A stretch of 8,657 bases of DNA from CAZXCQ01 sp964639275 (GTDB lineage: Bacteria > Desulfobacterota > DSM-4660 > Desulfatiglandales > Desulfatiglandaceae), in the NCBI GenBank assembly GCA_964639275.1, contig CAZXCQ010000268.1, forward strand, positions 1 through 8,657, given 5' to 3'. The stretch's first letter is position 1; every line of letters starts with the position of its first letter. Made by a program: the position numbers and the translations under genes. Shown here piece after piece: positions 1-6,486 of this stretch. The notes beneath the pieces were generated by a model that did no database searches, was not told where the DNA came from, and was given only the letters and a program-made list of their open reading frames with translations.

Positions 1-165
1 TTTTTCCCAAATGTTAAATTGCCATTTTTAGGGACAAAATTTATGAGACGCGGTACTAGCAATGACACTTGCGAAATTCGGGTTGAATCCTAATGCAACA
101 TCGGGGCTGAGAAAAGGACCCGGCAAAATCATCGAATTCCTCAGCCATCGGGGATTCCTCGCTCT
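1..165. other. non-coding end of the minus-strand operon
   Basis: Downstream of the last minus-strand stop codon I see no convincing gene and no clear hairpin followed by a T-run. The stretch is AT-rich toward position 1. ATTCCTC is repeated directly near 136-160. The only coding candidate is a 30-residue ORF on the minus strand (148 to 56). Confidence 0.4.
56..148 (-). CDS. possible 30-residue small ORF or gene remnant
   Basis: A short ATG reading frame follows the NifX-like remnant by 17 bases and would encode a 30-residue peptide starting MAEEFDDFAGSF and ending in a cysteine-containing tail. A GAGGA sequence lies about 8 bases before the ATG, a fair ribosome binding site. I do not recognise the peptide. 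Its acidic start looks like a plausible protein N-terminus and its later part looks random, so it may be the head of a gene cut off by the same erosion seen upstream. A chance ORF is equally possible. Confidence 0.2.
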   Translation of the reverse strand: MAEEFDDFAGSFSQPRCCIRIQPEFRKCHC

Positions 166-540
166 CTATTTATCCTCAAGTTCTCTGAGTTTTGATTCAA
201 TCGCTTCAATTTGATTCCGCATTTCCTCCGTTTGTTGCCTGAGACGGGTAATCTCTTCCTTTCGGGATGAAGATCCGGACCAGCTTTGACCGGCAAACCT
301 CCCACCGCCTATGCCTCTACCCCGGCCCATTCCACCTCCCGTGCCGCCTCCCATGCCACGACCCATACCGAAATGGCTCTGTACGCTGGGACCGGACGTG
401 GAAGAAAGTTCCCCTGCCTTGAATCGCCCAACCGCCTGCCGGATCTGCCCCGTTATCCCGGTGATCACCTGAATTCCGGCAGCCCCGAAGGTACGAAAGG
501 CGTTGGGGCCGCAGTTACCGGTCAGGACAACCGAAACCCT
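166..540 (-). pseudogene. NifX/NifB-type cofactor-binding protein, N-terminally truncated, with Gly/Met/Arg-rich and coiled-coil tail
   Basis: The frame from the stop codon at 541-543 to the stop at 166-168 gives 124 residues. The first 50 or so (VVLTGNCGPNAF, then AAGIQVITGITGQ and STSGPSVQSHFGMG) match the C-terminal half of the small NifX/NafY-like (dinitrogenase iron-molybdenum cofactor biosynthesis) proteins common in deltaproteobacterial Fe-S operons. The first 70-80 residues of the fold, normally an MKIAVTS-type start, are missing: an in-frame TAA sits directly upstream. Only a GTG inside the domain (468) could start a product, giving 100 residues. The tail has a low-complexity Gly/Met/Arg run followed by a Lys/Glu/Arg-rich heptad-like helix, as in DUF5320-type proteins. 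Proteins of this family are thought to bind or carry metallocofactors. The missing half makes a normal function unlikely. It lies in the same frame as, and directly behind, the NifU-like remnant. Confidence 0.7.
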
Positions 541-591
541 TTAATGGTTTTTCTCCTTTTTCGGCTGTCTCGATGCGGTTTGCCTGACCAT

Positions 592-804
592 CTAATCATG
601 AAGTGCCGCTTCAAGGGTCTCTGCAGCAAGAAAGGCGCAGTGGGCTTCATCTTTCGGAAAGCTGCCGACGGTTTCCGTAATGTTTTCGCCCGTGATTTCC
701 AGAACCTCGTCGGGGCTTTTGCCGATCGCCATCTCGGCGGCGAAAGAACCGCACACCGTAATAGCGGCGCAGCCGTCTGTCAGGAACGCGGACCTCTCCC
801 ACAT
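592..804 (-). pseudogene. NifU-like Fe-S cluster scaffold, truncated
   Basis: The frame encodes 70 residues that match the C-terminal half of the NifU/IscU-type scaffold fold: FLTDGCAA, a GSFAAEMAIGKSPDEVLEIT segment, then a glycine-phenylalanine-proline turn, DEAHCAFLAAETLEAALHD. Two of the three usual cluster cysteines are present (DGC and HCA). The N-terminal part, with the first cysteine and the NPRNVGE-type motif, is absent from this frame. A PRENVGEV string appears just upstream in another frame (around 790-815) and may be a scrap of it. The frame stops at a TAG after LHD, and the next codons read MVRQTASRQPKKEKNH before a TAA at 541-543. That looks like the natural C-terminal tail cut off by a nonsense change. 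The family usually has about 120-140 residues. The ATG at 804 is probably not a genuine start. Its place after the Mrp gene is typical for Fe-S assembly operons. Confidence 0.65.
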
Positions 805-928
805 TTTCCCTCGGTCTCACTGCCCGCAAGAAGAACCCCCGTCAAGGGAGAGTTGTGGAAGCTTCATATATAACCCGCGGCATTTTGGGCGAGCCCTTAA
901 CGCTGTCCCTCATCTCCGAGACGCATCA

Positions 929-2182
929 TCAGTGATCACACACGTTCTCTCCCGTTACGAGCATACCTGCCAGGTACTGGTTGACCAGGGATTCCGGCGG
1001 ATCCATGGGTGCACCAGTGATGACCTTGATCCCGCTTTTCACAAAGAGCTGCTGGGCGCTACTGCCCATCCCTCCTGCTATGATCACCTGAGCGCCCAGG
1101 TCATGGAGCCATCTCGGCAATACCCCGGGCTCATGGGGCGGAGGGGTATGAATCATCTTTCCTTTGATCTTTCTATTCTCTGTTTCTATAAGGGCGAACT
1201 GTTCACAATGACCGAAATGGGAGCAGAGCTTCCCTTCTGCCAGAGGAATAGCAAAGGTGATCTTGTTCACGTCACTTTCCTCTTGGATCTCTGAACGTGA
1301 TTCCTCGGCGTTTCGTTCAGGCAAAATATCCCCACCGGACGTCTCTTTGGTTAAATTGATCACCTGATCCACCATGGCGTTGAAGGCCCTATTGAATGGA
1401 AGACGGTCACTGTCCAGGCCGCTTACACTCCCTGTGTCTCCTTGCCGGATGATTTCAGGCTCCAGGGGCAACCTTCCCAGGAGAGGCAGATTCTCCCTGC
1501 GAGCAAGAAATTCGCCGCCACGCGTGCCAAAGAGATCGATCCTTTTTCCGCAGTGCGGGCAGAGCATCCCGCTCATATTTTCCACGATCCCAAGGATCTT
1601 CATATTGACCTGACGGCAAAAGTTGATGGACTTCCTCACGTCCGCAAGGGAGATCTCCTGCGGCGTGGTGACGATGAGTGCCTTTGCATCATGAATTGTC
1701 TGGGCCACGGTGAACGGCTCATCCCCCGTCCCAGGAGGGGAATCAATGATGAGGTAATCCAGCCGGGGCCATTCAATATCCGAGATGAATTGCCTAATTA
1801 CGCCTATCTTGATAGGCCCCCTCCAGATGGTTGCGAGGTCCTTGTTCTCCCCCATAAGGGACTCGATAGATATGACCTGCAGATTGGAAGAAAAATGAAG
1901 GGGTATCGCCTTTTCGGTGTGAAAAGAGGGCTGGAGGCCTCCTTTCGATCCCAGCAGCCTGGGTATGCTTGGGCCGTGGAGGTCTACGTCCATGAGACCC
2001 ACCTTGAATCTCCTGTCGGCGAGGACCACGGCCAGGTAGGCAGCCACACTGCTTTTGCCCACACCGCCTTTGCCGCTCATCACAAGGATCTTGTGTTTGA
2101 TATGGCTCAAGGTCTCTCTGATCTCTGCATCCTGTATTCTGTGCTTTTCATCCTTGCTCATTGCTTGATTACTTTTTGCCAT
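929..2182 (-). CDS. Mrp/NBP35-type P-loop ATPase (Fe-S carrier) fused to a C-terminal NifX-like domain
   Basis: This 417-residue protein has the complete Mrp/NBP35 (ApbC) core. It has a deviant Walker A motif, SGKGGVGKSS, at residues 36-45, then MDVDLHGPSIPRLLG (64-78), a Walker B-like region LDYLIIDSPPGTGDEP (141-156), and the CPHC pair at 208/211 that bridges a 4Fe-4S cluster between subunits. Known family members bind and transfer Fe-S clusters in the cytoplasm. Residues 280-305 form a polar linker, and 306-408 form a second domain (ITFAIPLAEGKLCSHFGHCEQF, then DLGAQVIIAGGMG, SGIKVITGA) of the NifX/NafY cofactor-binding type. The extra N-terminal Cys motif found in some NBP35 proteins is absent. 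The gene starts 6 bases after the broken radical SAM gene. A GGGGGAGG ribosome site lies about 12 bases upstream of the chosen ATG, a slightly long spacing. It is the only intact gene in the distal part of the operon, which suggests it is still under selection. Confidence 0.9.
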   Translation of the reverse strand: MAKSNQAMSKDEKHRIQDAEIRETLSHIKHKILVMSGKGGVGKSSVAAYLAVVLADRRFKVGLMDVDLHGPSIPRLLGSKGGLQPSFHTEKAIPLHFSSNLQVISIESLMGENKDLATIWRGPIKIGVIRQFISDIEWPRLDYLIIDSPPGTGDEPFTVAQTIHDAKALIVTTPQEISLADVRKSINFCRQVNMKILGIVENMSGMLCPHCGKRIDLFGTRGGEFLARRENLPLLGRLPLEPEIIRQGDTGSVSGLDSDRLPFNRAFNAMVDQVINLTKETSGGDILPERNAEESRSEIQEESDVNKITFAIPLAEGKLCSHFGHCEQFALIETENRKIKGKMIHTPPPHEPGVLPRWLHDLGAQVIIAGGMGSSAQQLFVKSGIKVITGAPMDPPESLVNQYLAGMLVTGENVCDH

Positions 2183-2188
2183 AGGAAT

Positions 2189-3135
2189 TTAAACCTCCCC
2201 CATGAATGATTCGTGTCTTTTTTTCTCCTTGTCGATAAGACCTTTGTCCTGACCGGACTGACGTGATGTCAACCAATCATTGAACGGCCCCTGTTTGTTC
2301 GGGACGTCTCTAGATTGCTTTTCGCAAAATCCCCCGGAAACGTCAAAAGCTGAAGCCGTATTCTCACCACCCGTATACACACGTGGGTGTGACCCTGTCT
2401 CTCTTCTCTTCGCGGCCATATAGTAAAGAGACCCACTTGTGCGTTCAACGCGGATTCGTCCTTCCTGCATCAGACTCCCAAGGTATTTGAACGCCTCGTT
2501 GACACGCATACCGAAAGCCCCGGCAATCTCCCCTGCCGTAGAGGGTCGCCTTTTTTGTATGGAAAAGATCTTTTCGTGATTGGCCTGCATTTCAGCTCCG
2601 CCTTTGGCCTCATACCCTGCAATGACCTCCGCCGTAGGGCGAAACAGATGGCATAGGGAGATCAAACGTTCCCTGGAAAGGGTGCAACGAAATCCTCTGC
2701 AGGAGCGCGAACAACCGTATTCAGATGAATCCGATTCGGTCTGAGGAGATCCGCCACAGAAGCGATCTTTGCCACATCGGAAGGGATCGAGTTCATACCC
2801 GCGACGAAGAACACTTCTAACCACAGCTGTCCTTTAAACTCGTCGCGGAAGGCCTTTTGCCCCCCAATCAACTGCTTGAAATCGAGATCCTTATGCGGGC
2901 GGTTCACCCAGCCGTAGGATGCCTGATCCCATATGCTCAGAGAAACCTTGACGATATGAGCCTGAGAGGCTGCACTGCGGACTTCCGGAAAACAGATGAA
3001 GACCTTTACCTCAAGCTCAGCGAGCCTTCCAGAACCACCTTCACTGCCTATCTCCTTCCATTCTCTAGGGAAGGGCAAGATATGTGCCATGGACAGAAGG
3101 AAACCCGACAACGACATTAGGTATTGAGTTATCAA
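2189..3135 (-). pseudogene. radical SAM protein with C-terminal winged helix, N-terminally truncated and frameshifted
   Basis: Two overlapping frames together rebuild the central and C-terminal parts of a radical SAM protein of the short 'GPVPSRR' type. The first frame (3135 to about 2680) has FPEVRSAASQAHIVKVSLSIWD, then WVNRPHKDLDFKQLI, FRDEFKGQLWLEVF, GMNSIPSDVAKIA and RIHLNTVVRAPAEDF. The second frame resumes at SRERLISLCHLFRPTAEVIAGYEAKG. It then shows a winged-helix region (KIFSIQKRRPSTAGEIAGAF, then NEAFKYLGSLMQEGRIRVER). The switch lies near 2675-2685, in or beside a CCCTTTCC run, and one missing base would explain it. The N-terminal part of about 90-100 residues that should carry the CxxxCxxC cluster motif is absent. 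The first 45 residues of the open frame do not resemble the family, so there is no credible start. The catalytic cluster site is gone, so activity is very unlikely. Intact relatives sit beside Mrp and NifX genes, fitting a cofactor or Fe-S maturation role. Confidence 0.8.
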
Positions 3136-3148
3136 TAAGTTAACTCAA
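3124..3148. repeat. inverted repeat spanning the oxidoreductase stop codon
   Basis: TTGAGTTA (3124-3131) and TAACTCAA (3141-3148) form a perfect 8-bp inverted repeat with a 9-base loop. The stop codon of the molybdopterin oxidoreductase lies at 3140-3142, at the start of the right arm, and the left arm lies at the very start of the open frame of the truncated radical SAM gene. The repeat therefore marks the point where upstream gene and damaged downstream gene meet. It could be a weak hairpin in the mRNA, an operator or a rearrangement scar. No T-run makes it a standard terminator. Confidence 0.5.
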
Positions 3149-5587
3149 GAGACAGCAAAAGAGGAGAGCGTGAAGATTGCATAAGATATAGCATTGCAGA
3201 GGCGTTCCCCCCATATCTTCGGTCGTGTTGGGTTTTTGAATGCCCGGTGGATTGGTGCCGCCAAACTGCGGAAACTTGACGTCTCCCTCAAGACCGCGGA
3301 TATGCCCGAAACCTCCACCCGACCCAAGGACTCCTGGCATGATGTTCCATGTCGGATAGGCGAACATTTCGACCTCCCCCCAGGGTGATTTGACTTTGAC
3401 CTTTTCACCCTCCTCCACCTTGAGATCGTGGGCGTCTACTTTGTTGATCCATAAGGAGTTACTGCCGATCTTTTTCATCAAGGAGAAGTTGTTGAAAGTT
3501 GAGGAATGCTCGTGATGATATAGGCGGAAGTTGCCGAAAAGGAAAGGATACGCCGCATCAGGCTGAAGATCCTTTGGTGCATCGTGGTGGTCAGGCAGAG
3601 GGTCGACTTTTTTTTCCAGGGCCACAGGATTTACAAAATTGTATTTTCCTGTTTTGGTTTCTCCCGAGGAACCATAATCGGCTGGGGGATTGAAGGATCC
3701 CCACTTTTTGTATTTATAATATTCGGCTTCGTCGGTTATAAAAAAGCCCTTTTCTTTGAGTTGACTCAAGGAGCATGGTAATCCCCTGAGCTGATTTTCA
3801 AAGGCCTCGTCGATCGAGTTCCATGGAAAATAGTGACCTAAACCCATGCGCCTTGCCAGCTCAAGGGTGATCCAGTACATGGGCCTGGAGTCATACAAAG
3901 GCTCGACAACCTCCGCCCAGTAGCTGATCTGGGCTTCATAGAGCCAGTCGGGTTTTATCTGGCTCTGTTCAAGCCATGTGCTGTCGGGCAGCACCACATC
4001 GCAAAGGGTAGCGGTGTTGCACATAAAGGCATCAATACACACTTTGAATTTCATTTTTGCGATGGCCTTGGAGGTGGCCGCCTGGTTGCCCCAGCTTAAA
4101 ACCGGGTCACCGTAGTAACAGACCATCCCTTCGAGTCTGCCGGCCTCAACATCTTCAGGCAGGTAGGCTGGAGCCCAGCCGGCCCACATACCAAATTTGT
4201 TGAGTTTAGGCGCACTTCCTTTTGGGGGTTTTTCCTGGTCTTCTCCCCAGGGTGAAGACAGTTTGCGTTTAAAGGGCAAAGACGGCCCACCCGGGGCATC
4301 AAAGGTCCCACACAAACCATTGAGGGCCTGGACCGCAGCGGTGGCATACATCCCGTTGGGCACCTGGGCCAGGCCGGTCCATGAGATGGCGCCCTTGGCT
4401 TTCGCCTTCGCGAATTCCAGGGCAATGCGTTCAATGATCTCGGCCGGGACGCCACTGATCTTGCTCGCCCATTGAGGCGTTCTGGCAACGCCATCCTCCT
4501 CGCCCATCAGGCGCTTCTTAAAATCCTCAAAGCCGGTAGTCCATTCGGCTACAAAATCTTTATCATGGAGGCCATTCTTGACGATTACGTAGCACATGGC
4601 CATGGCCACAGCGGCATCGGTAGAGGGCTTGATCGGTATCCACTCCGCGGCCGCGGCTGCCGTTTCCGAAGGCCGGGGATCGAAAACAACGAGCTTGGCC
4701 CCCCGGTCCAGGGCTTCCTTGAGCTGAACGGTCTTACGCTGCCCATAGGAGGTGGCAAGCTCATTCATGCCGAAATGGATGATGTAGTCGGCTTCCTGAT
4801 AATTGATCCACGGCCGCTTGTCATTAAGGTTGTGCTCATTGGACATGCGGTTGGCGTTATCGCACATGGGCCGATGGGTCGTCTTGGGATATCCCAGATG
4901 CTCGAAAAGGGATTCATGGACCCAGTTCGCCCAGTCGTTGCCCCGCACATACCCGATCTTTTGAGGCTCTATGGATCTGAGCCCTTCGACAACCTTATCC
5001 AGAGCATCTTCCCATGATGCCTTACGGAAACGTCCGTTTTCCTTGATCAGGGGTGACTTCAAGCGGTAGGCCGAATAGACATGGAACCGATTGGCTGCGC
5101 CCTTTGGGCAGAGACGTCCGTTACCCTTGATATCGTCCTGGAGGCCGCCGCAGGAAAGCAAGACACCATCGTTGACCTTGGCCGTCAAACCACACAAGGC
5201 ACCGCAGGCATAGCAATGTGTCGGGATGGTTTTGGCCGGTTTCGGATCGATGGCTCCCGGTTCGAGGAGAAAAGATTCTTGTTCCAGGGGGAGGGGTTTC
5301 AAGACTTGCGCTAGGGCAATAAGATCAGCCGCCGGCTGTTGAGGGGCAATTTCTTCCAGAGGAACGGAATCCAGACGAGCCACATACAGGTAACCCAGAG
5401 TGAGTTCGGCCAGGGCCCCGCGGGCCAGTTCTTTGGAGTAAAACTTTTCCACAACCGCCCTTAGGCCTTTCAGAAAGGATTCGGATTTCATTCCCTGATA
5501 GAGTTCAGGGCTAATCTCATCGGCGAAGACGGTGGCCAAAAAACGCTGAATGATGCCTTTGGCAAGTGCAACTTCTTTGCTGTCCAT
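3140..5587 (-). CDS. molybdopterin (bis-MGD) oxidoreductase, cytoplasmic, with helical N-terminal extension
   Basis: This 815-residue protein belongs to the DMSO reductase superfamily. The CYACGALC motif (C125, C128, C132) with C160 in LCPKG binds the 4Fe-4S cluster, and K162 is the conserved basic residue behind it. C242 in HRPMCDNANR is the likely Mo or W ligand. The cofactor-binding parts follow: an FGMNELATSYGQ segment, LVVFDPRPSETA, CYYGDPVLSWGNQ, CDVVLPDSTWLEQ (529-541) and the C-terminal dinucleotide-binding domain (about 675-800). No twin-arginine or Sec signal is present, so the enzyme should be cytoplasmic. Residues 1-110 are a helical extension before the cluster motif, vaguely like half of a TorD-type chaperone. 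The last residues, LLFCCLLS, do not look like a family C-terminus. The sequence resembles the thiosulfate/polysulfide reductase and acetylene hydratase branches, but the substrate cannot be named. No Fe-S partner or membrane subunit is adjacent. An AAGGAG site lies 6-7 bases before the ATG. The gap to the receiver-like gene is 23 bases. Confidence 0.9.
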   Translation of the reverse strand: MDSKEVALAKGIIQRFLATVFADEISPELYQGMKSESFLKGLRAVVEKFYSKELARGALAELTLGYLYVARLDSVPLEEIAPQQPAADLIALAQVLKPLPLEQESFLLEPGAIDPKPAKTIPTHCYACGALCGLTAKVNDGVLLSCGGLQDDIKGNGRLCPKGAANRFHVYSAYRLKSPLIKENGRFRKASWEDALDKVVEGLRSIEPQKIGYVRGNDWANWVHESLFEHLGYPKTTHRPMCDNANRMSNEHNLNDKRPWINYQEADYIIHFGMNELATSYGQRKTVQLKEALDRGAKLVVFDPRPSETAAAAAEWIPIKPSTDAAVAMAMCYVIVKNGLHDKDFVAEWTTGFEDFKKRLMGEEDGVARTPQWASKISGVPAEIIERIALEFAKAKAKGAISWTGLAQVPNGMYATAAVQALNGLCGTFDAPGGPSLPFKRKLSSPWGEDQEKPPKGSAPKLNKFGMWAGWAPAYLPEDVEAGRLEGMVCYYGDPVLSWGNQAATSKAIAKMKFKVCIDAFMCNTATLCDVVLPDSTWLEQSQIKPDWLYEAQISYWAEVVEPLYDSRPMYWITLELARRMGLGHYFPWNSIDEAFENQLRGLPCSLSQLKEKGFFITDEAEYYKYKKWGSFNPPADYGSSGETKTGKYNFVNPVALEKKVDPLPDHHDAPKDLQPDAAYPFLFGNFRLYHHEHSSTFNNFSLMKKIGSNSLWINKVDAHDLKVEEGEKVKVKSPWGEVEMFAYPTWNIMPGVLGSGGGFGHIRGLEGDVKFPQFGGTNPPGIQKPNTTEDMGGTPLQCYILCNLHALLFCCLLS

Positions 5588-5610
5588 AGTGGTCTCCTTT
5601 TTTATGTGAC

Positions 5611-5982
5611 CTAAAGTGTCAGACTTCCCTTGATAGTGCTTTTACCCTTCAGCAGGGCTCGCTTCAAACAGGCATCCAGTTCCTCAGGCACAATGGGCTT
5701 GAACAGGATCGAACACGGCGCCAAACTCAAGGCCCGGCGTATTTCCAGGATATTTGGGGCGTCACAAAAGAAAATCACCTTGAAATTTGGCGAAATTTCT
5801 CTCAGGTGTTTAATGAGATCGATTCCCTCGGATCCCCCGAGGAGACCGATATCAACCGGATTGGCGCGGGCGTAATCAAGGGTTTCTCCAAAATCGCTGA
5901 AGGCCTTGACATCGTGATTTAATTTTTTGGCCACATCCCAACTCATGTCGGGATTCGGATCGAATGCCAGCAATCGGGCCAT
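5611..5982 (-). CDS. stand-alone receiver-like protein without the phospho-acceptor aspartate
   Basis: The ATG at 5982 has a GGGAGG ribosome site 5-6 bases upstream and gives 123 residues, the size of one receiver domain. Longer open frame to the right (to 6201) overlaps the neighbouring gene and has no ribosome site. The fold pattern is visible: strand 1 LLAFDPN with D8, helix 1, strand 3 VDIGLLGGSEG (43-53), strand 4 FKVIFFCDAP (67-76), and strand 5 with the conserved Lys-Pro pair, ILFKPIVPEELDACLKRAL (92-110). In strand 3, where a normal receiver has the phosphorylated aspartate, the sequence reads LLGGSEG. Phosphotransfer by the usual route is therefore unlikely, and the protein may act as an interaction or scaffold domain. 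It lies 23 bases upstream of the oxidoreductase and is surely co-transcribed with it. Confidence 0.75.
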   Translation of the reverse strand: MARLLAFDPNPDMSWDVAKKLNHDVKAFSDFGETLDYARANPVDIGLLGGSEGIDLIKHLREISPNFKVIFFCDAPNILEIRRALSLAPCSILFKPIVPEELDACLKRALLKGKSTIKGSLTL

Positions 5983-6061
5983 AGTTTCCTCCCTAATGGA
6001 AAATGATGCTCTTCTGTACTTTCGCCCTGCCCAATGGCGAATGGCGATAAGACTCAGAACC

Positions 6062-6115
6062 ATGCATTTCTTAGCCCCCGGCCCCGTCAGGCCTGACCAC
6101 AGGAGCGAAATGCAT
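6062..6115. repeat. nested palindromic element between two operon genes
   Basis: ATGCATTTC (6062-6070) and GAAATGCAT (6107-6115) form a perfect 9-bp inverted repeat. Between them lies a perfect 12-bp palindrome, GTCAGGCCTGAC (6086-6097). The element begins one base after the stop codon of the 87-residue gene (6116-6118) and lies within the 133-base gap before the receiver-like gene. In RNA it could fold into a long GC-rich hairpin. No T-run follows in the direction of transcription, so read-through is likely. It may be an mRNA processing or stability element, or a small REP-like repeat. Confidence 0.6.
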
Positions 6116-6379
6116 CTAATCCACTTCAGGGACCCTGTCTCCCTGAGGAATTTCTTCGCCGGGCGCCCAGGTGTCAAAGGCGTCAGCGGTGACCTTATCA
6201 CCCGGGCGAACCCTGTCGGACAGCCACACGATCCGGGCGTGACATTCCCAGACCCTTTTGCCCAGCTTGCGCTGTCTTTTCATCAGGGCCTTTTGAGCGG
6301 TTTCCCTGCTTTTATGAACAGAGAGCACCTCTTTATCGGGTTTGGTAAGGTCGAAATCGTCATAGATCAATGCAAACAT
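6116..6379 (-). CDS. unrecognised 87-residue protein
   Basis: A good GGAGG site lies 6 bases before the ATG, so this is very likely a real gene. I do not recognise the family. The N-terminus, MFALIYDDFD, looks like a beta strand with an acidic end. Residues 24-43 form a strongly basic, probably helical stretch (ETAQKALMKRQRKLGKR). Residues 44-65 look like beta strands around a VWLSDRVRPGDKV segment, and the C-terminus is acidic and proline-containing. There is one cysteine (C46, in VWECHARIVW), no signal peptide and no membrane segment. It sits second in the operon, between the TusA-like and receiver-like genes, so it probably works with the oxidoreductase or its control. The gap from the preceding gene is 107 bases, with no clear promoter or terminator in it. 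Confidence 0.75.
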   Translation of the reverse strand: MFALIYDDFDLTKPDKEVLSVHKSRETAQKALMKRQRKLGKRVWECHARIVWLSDRVRPGDKVTADAFDTWAPGEEIPQGDRVPEVD

Positions 6380-6486
6380 GCCACACCTCCGTGTTTAAAG
6401 GTTATTTTCAAGGGGTTCACAAAACACTTTTTTTCATCATGGACATCGGCTCGTTTTATTCCCTGTCTATGCAGTACTAGACGCCC

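Noticed and set aside
11..20. ATGTTAAATT at the left edge as another activator site
   Set aside because: Only one half-site is present in an AT-rich context, far from any promoter.
286..873. 195-residue plus-strand ORF across the NifX-like and NifU-like region
   Set aside because: It is antisense to recognisable protein remnants, has no family resemblance and no supporting ribosome site.
1442..2209. 255-residue plus-strand ORF
   Set aside because: It lies antisense to the well-supported Mrp ATPase gene and its sequence resembles no protein family.
4472..5017. 181-residue plus-strand ORF and other frames inside the oxidoreductase gene
   Set aside because: They are shadow frames of a gene with complete cofactor motifs.
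3140..5587. Assignment of the oxidoreductase as acetylene hydratase, thiosulfate reductase or formate dehydrogenase
   Set aside because: Sequence resemblance is general to the superfamily. The acetylene hydratase aspartate after the second cluster cysteine is replaced by glycine, and no partner subunit supports the others.
5983..6201. N-terminal extension of the receiver-like protein to 6201
   Set aside because: It overlaps the 87-residue gene and the palindromic element, and the ATG at 5982 has a strong ribosome site exactly where the receiver fold begins.
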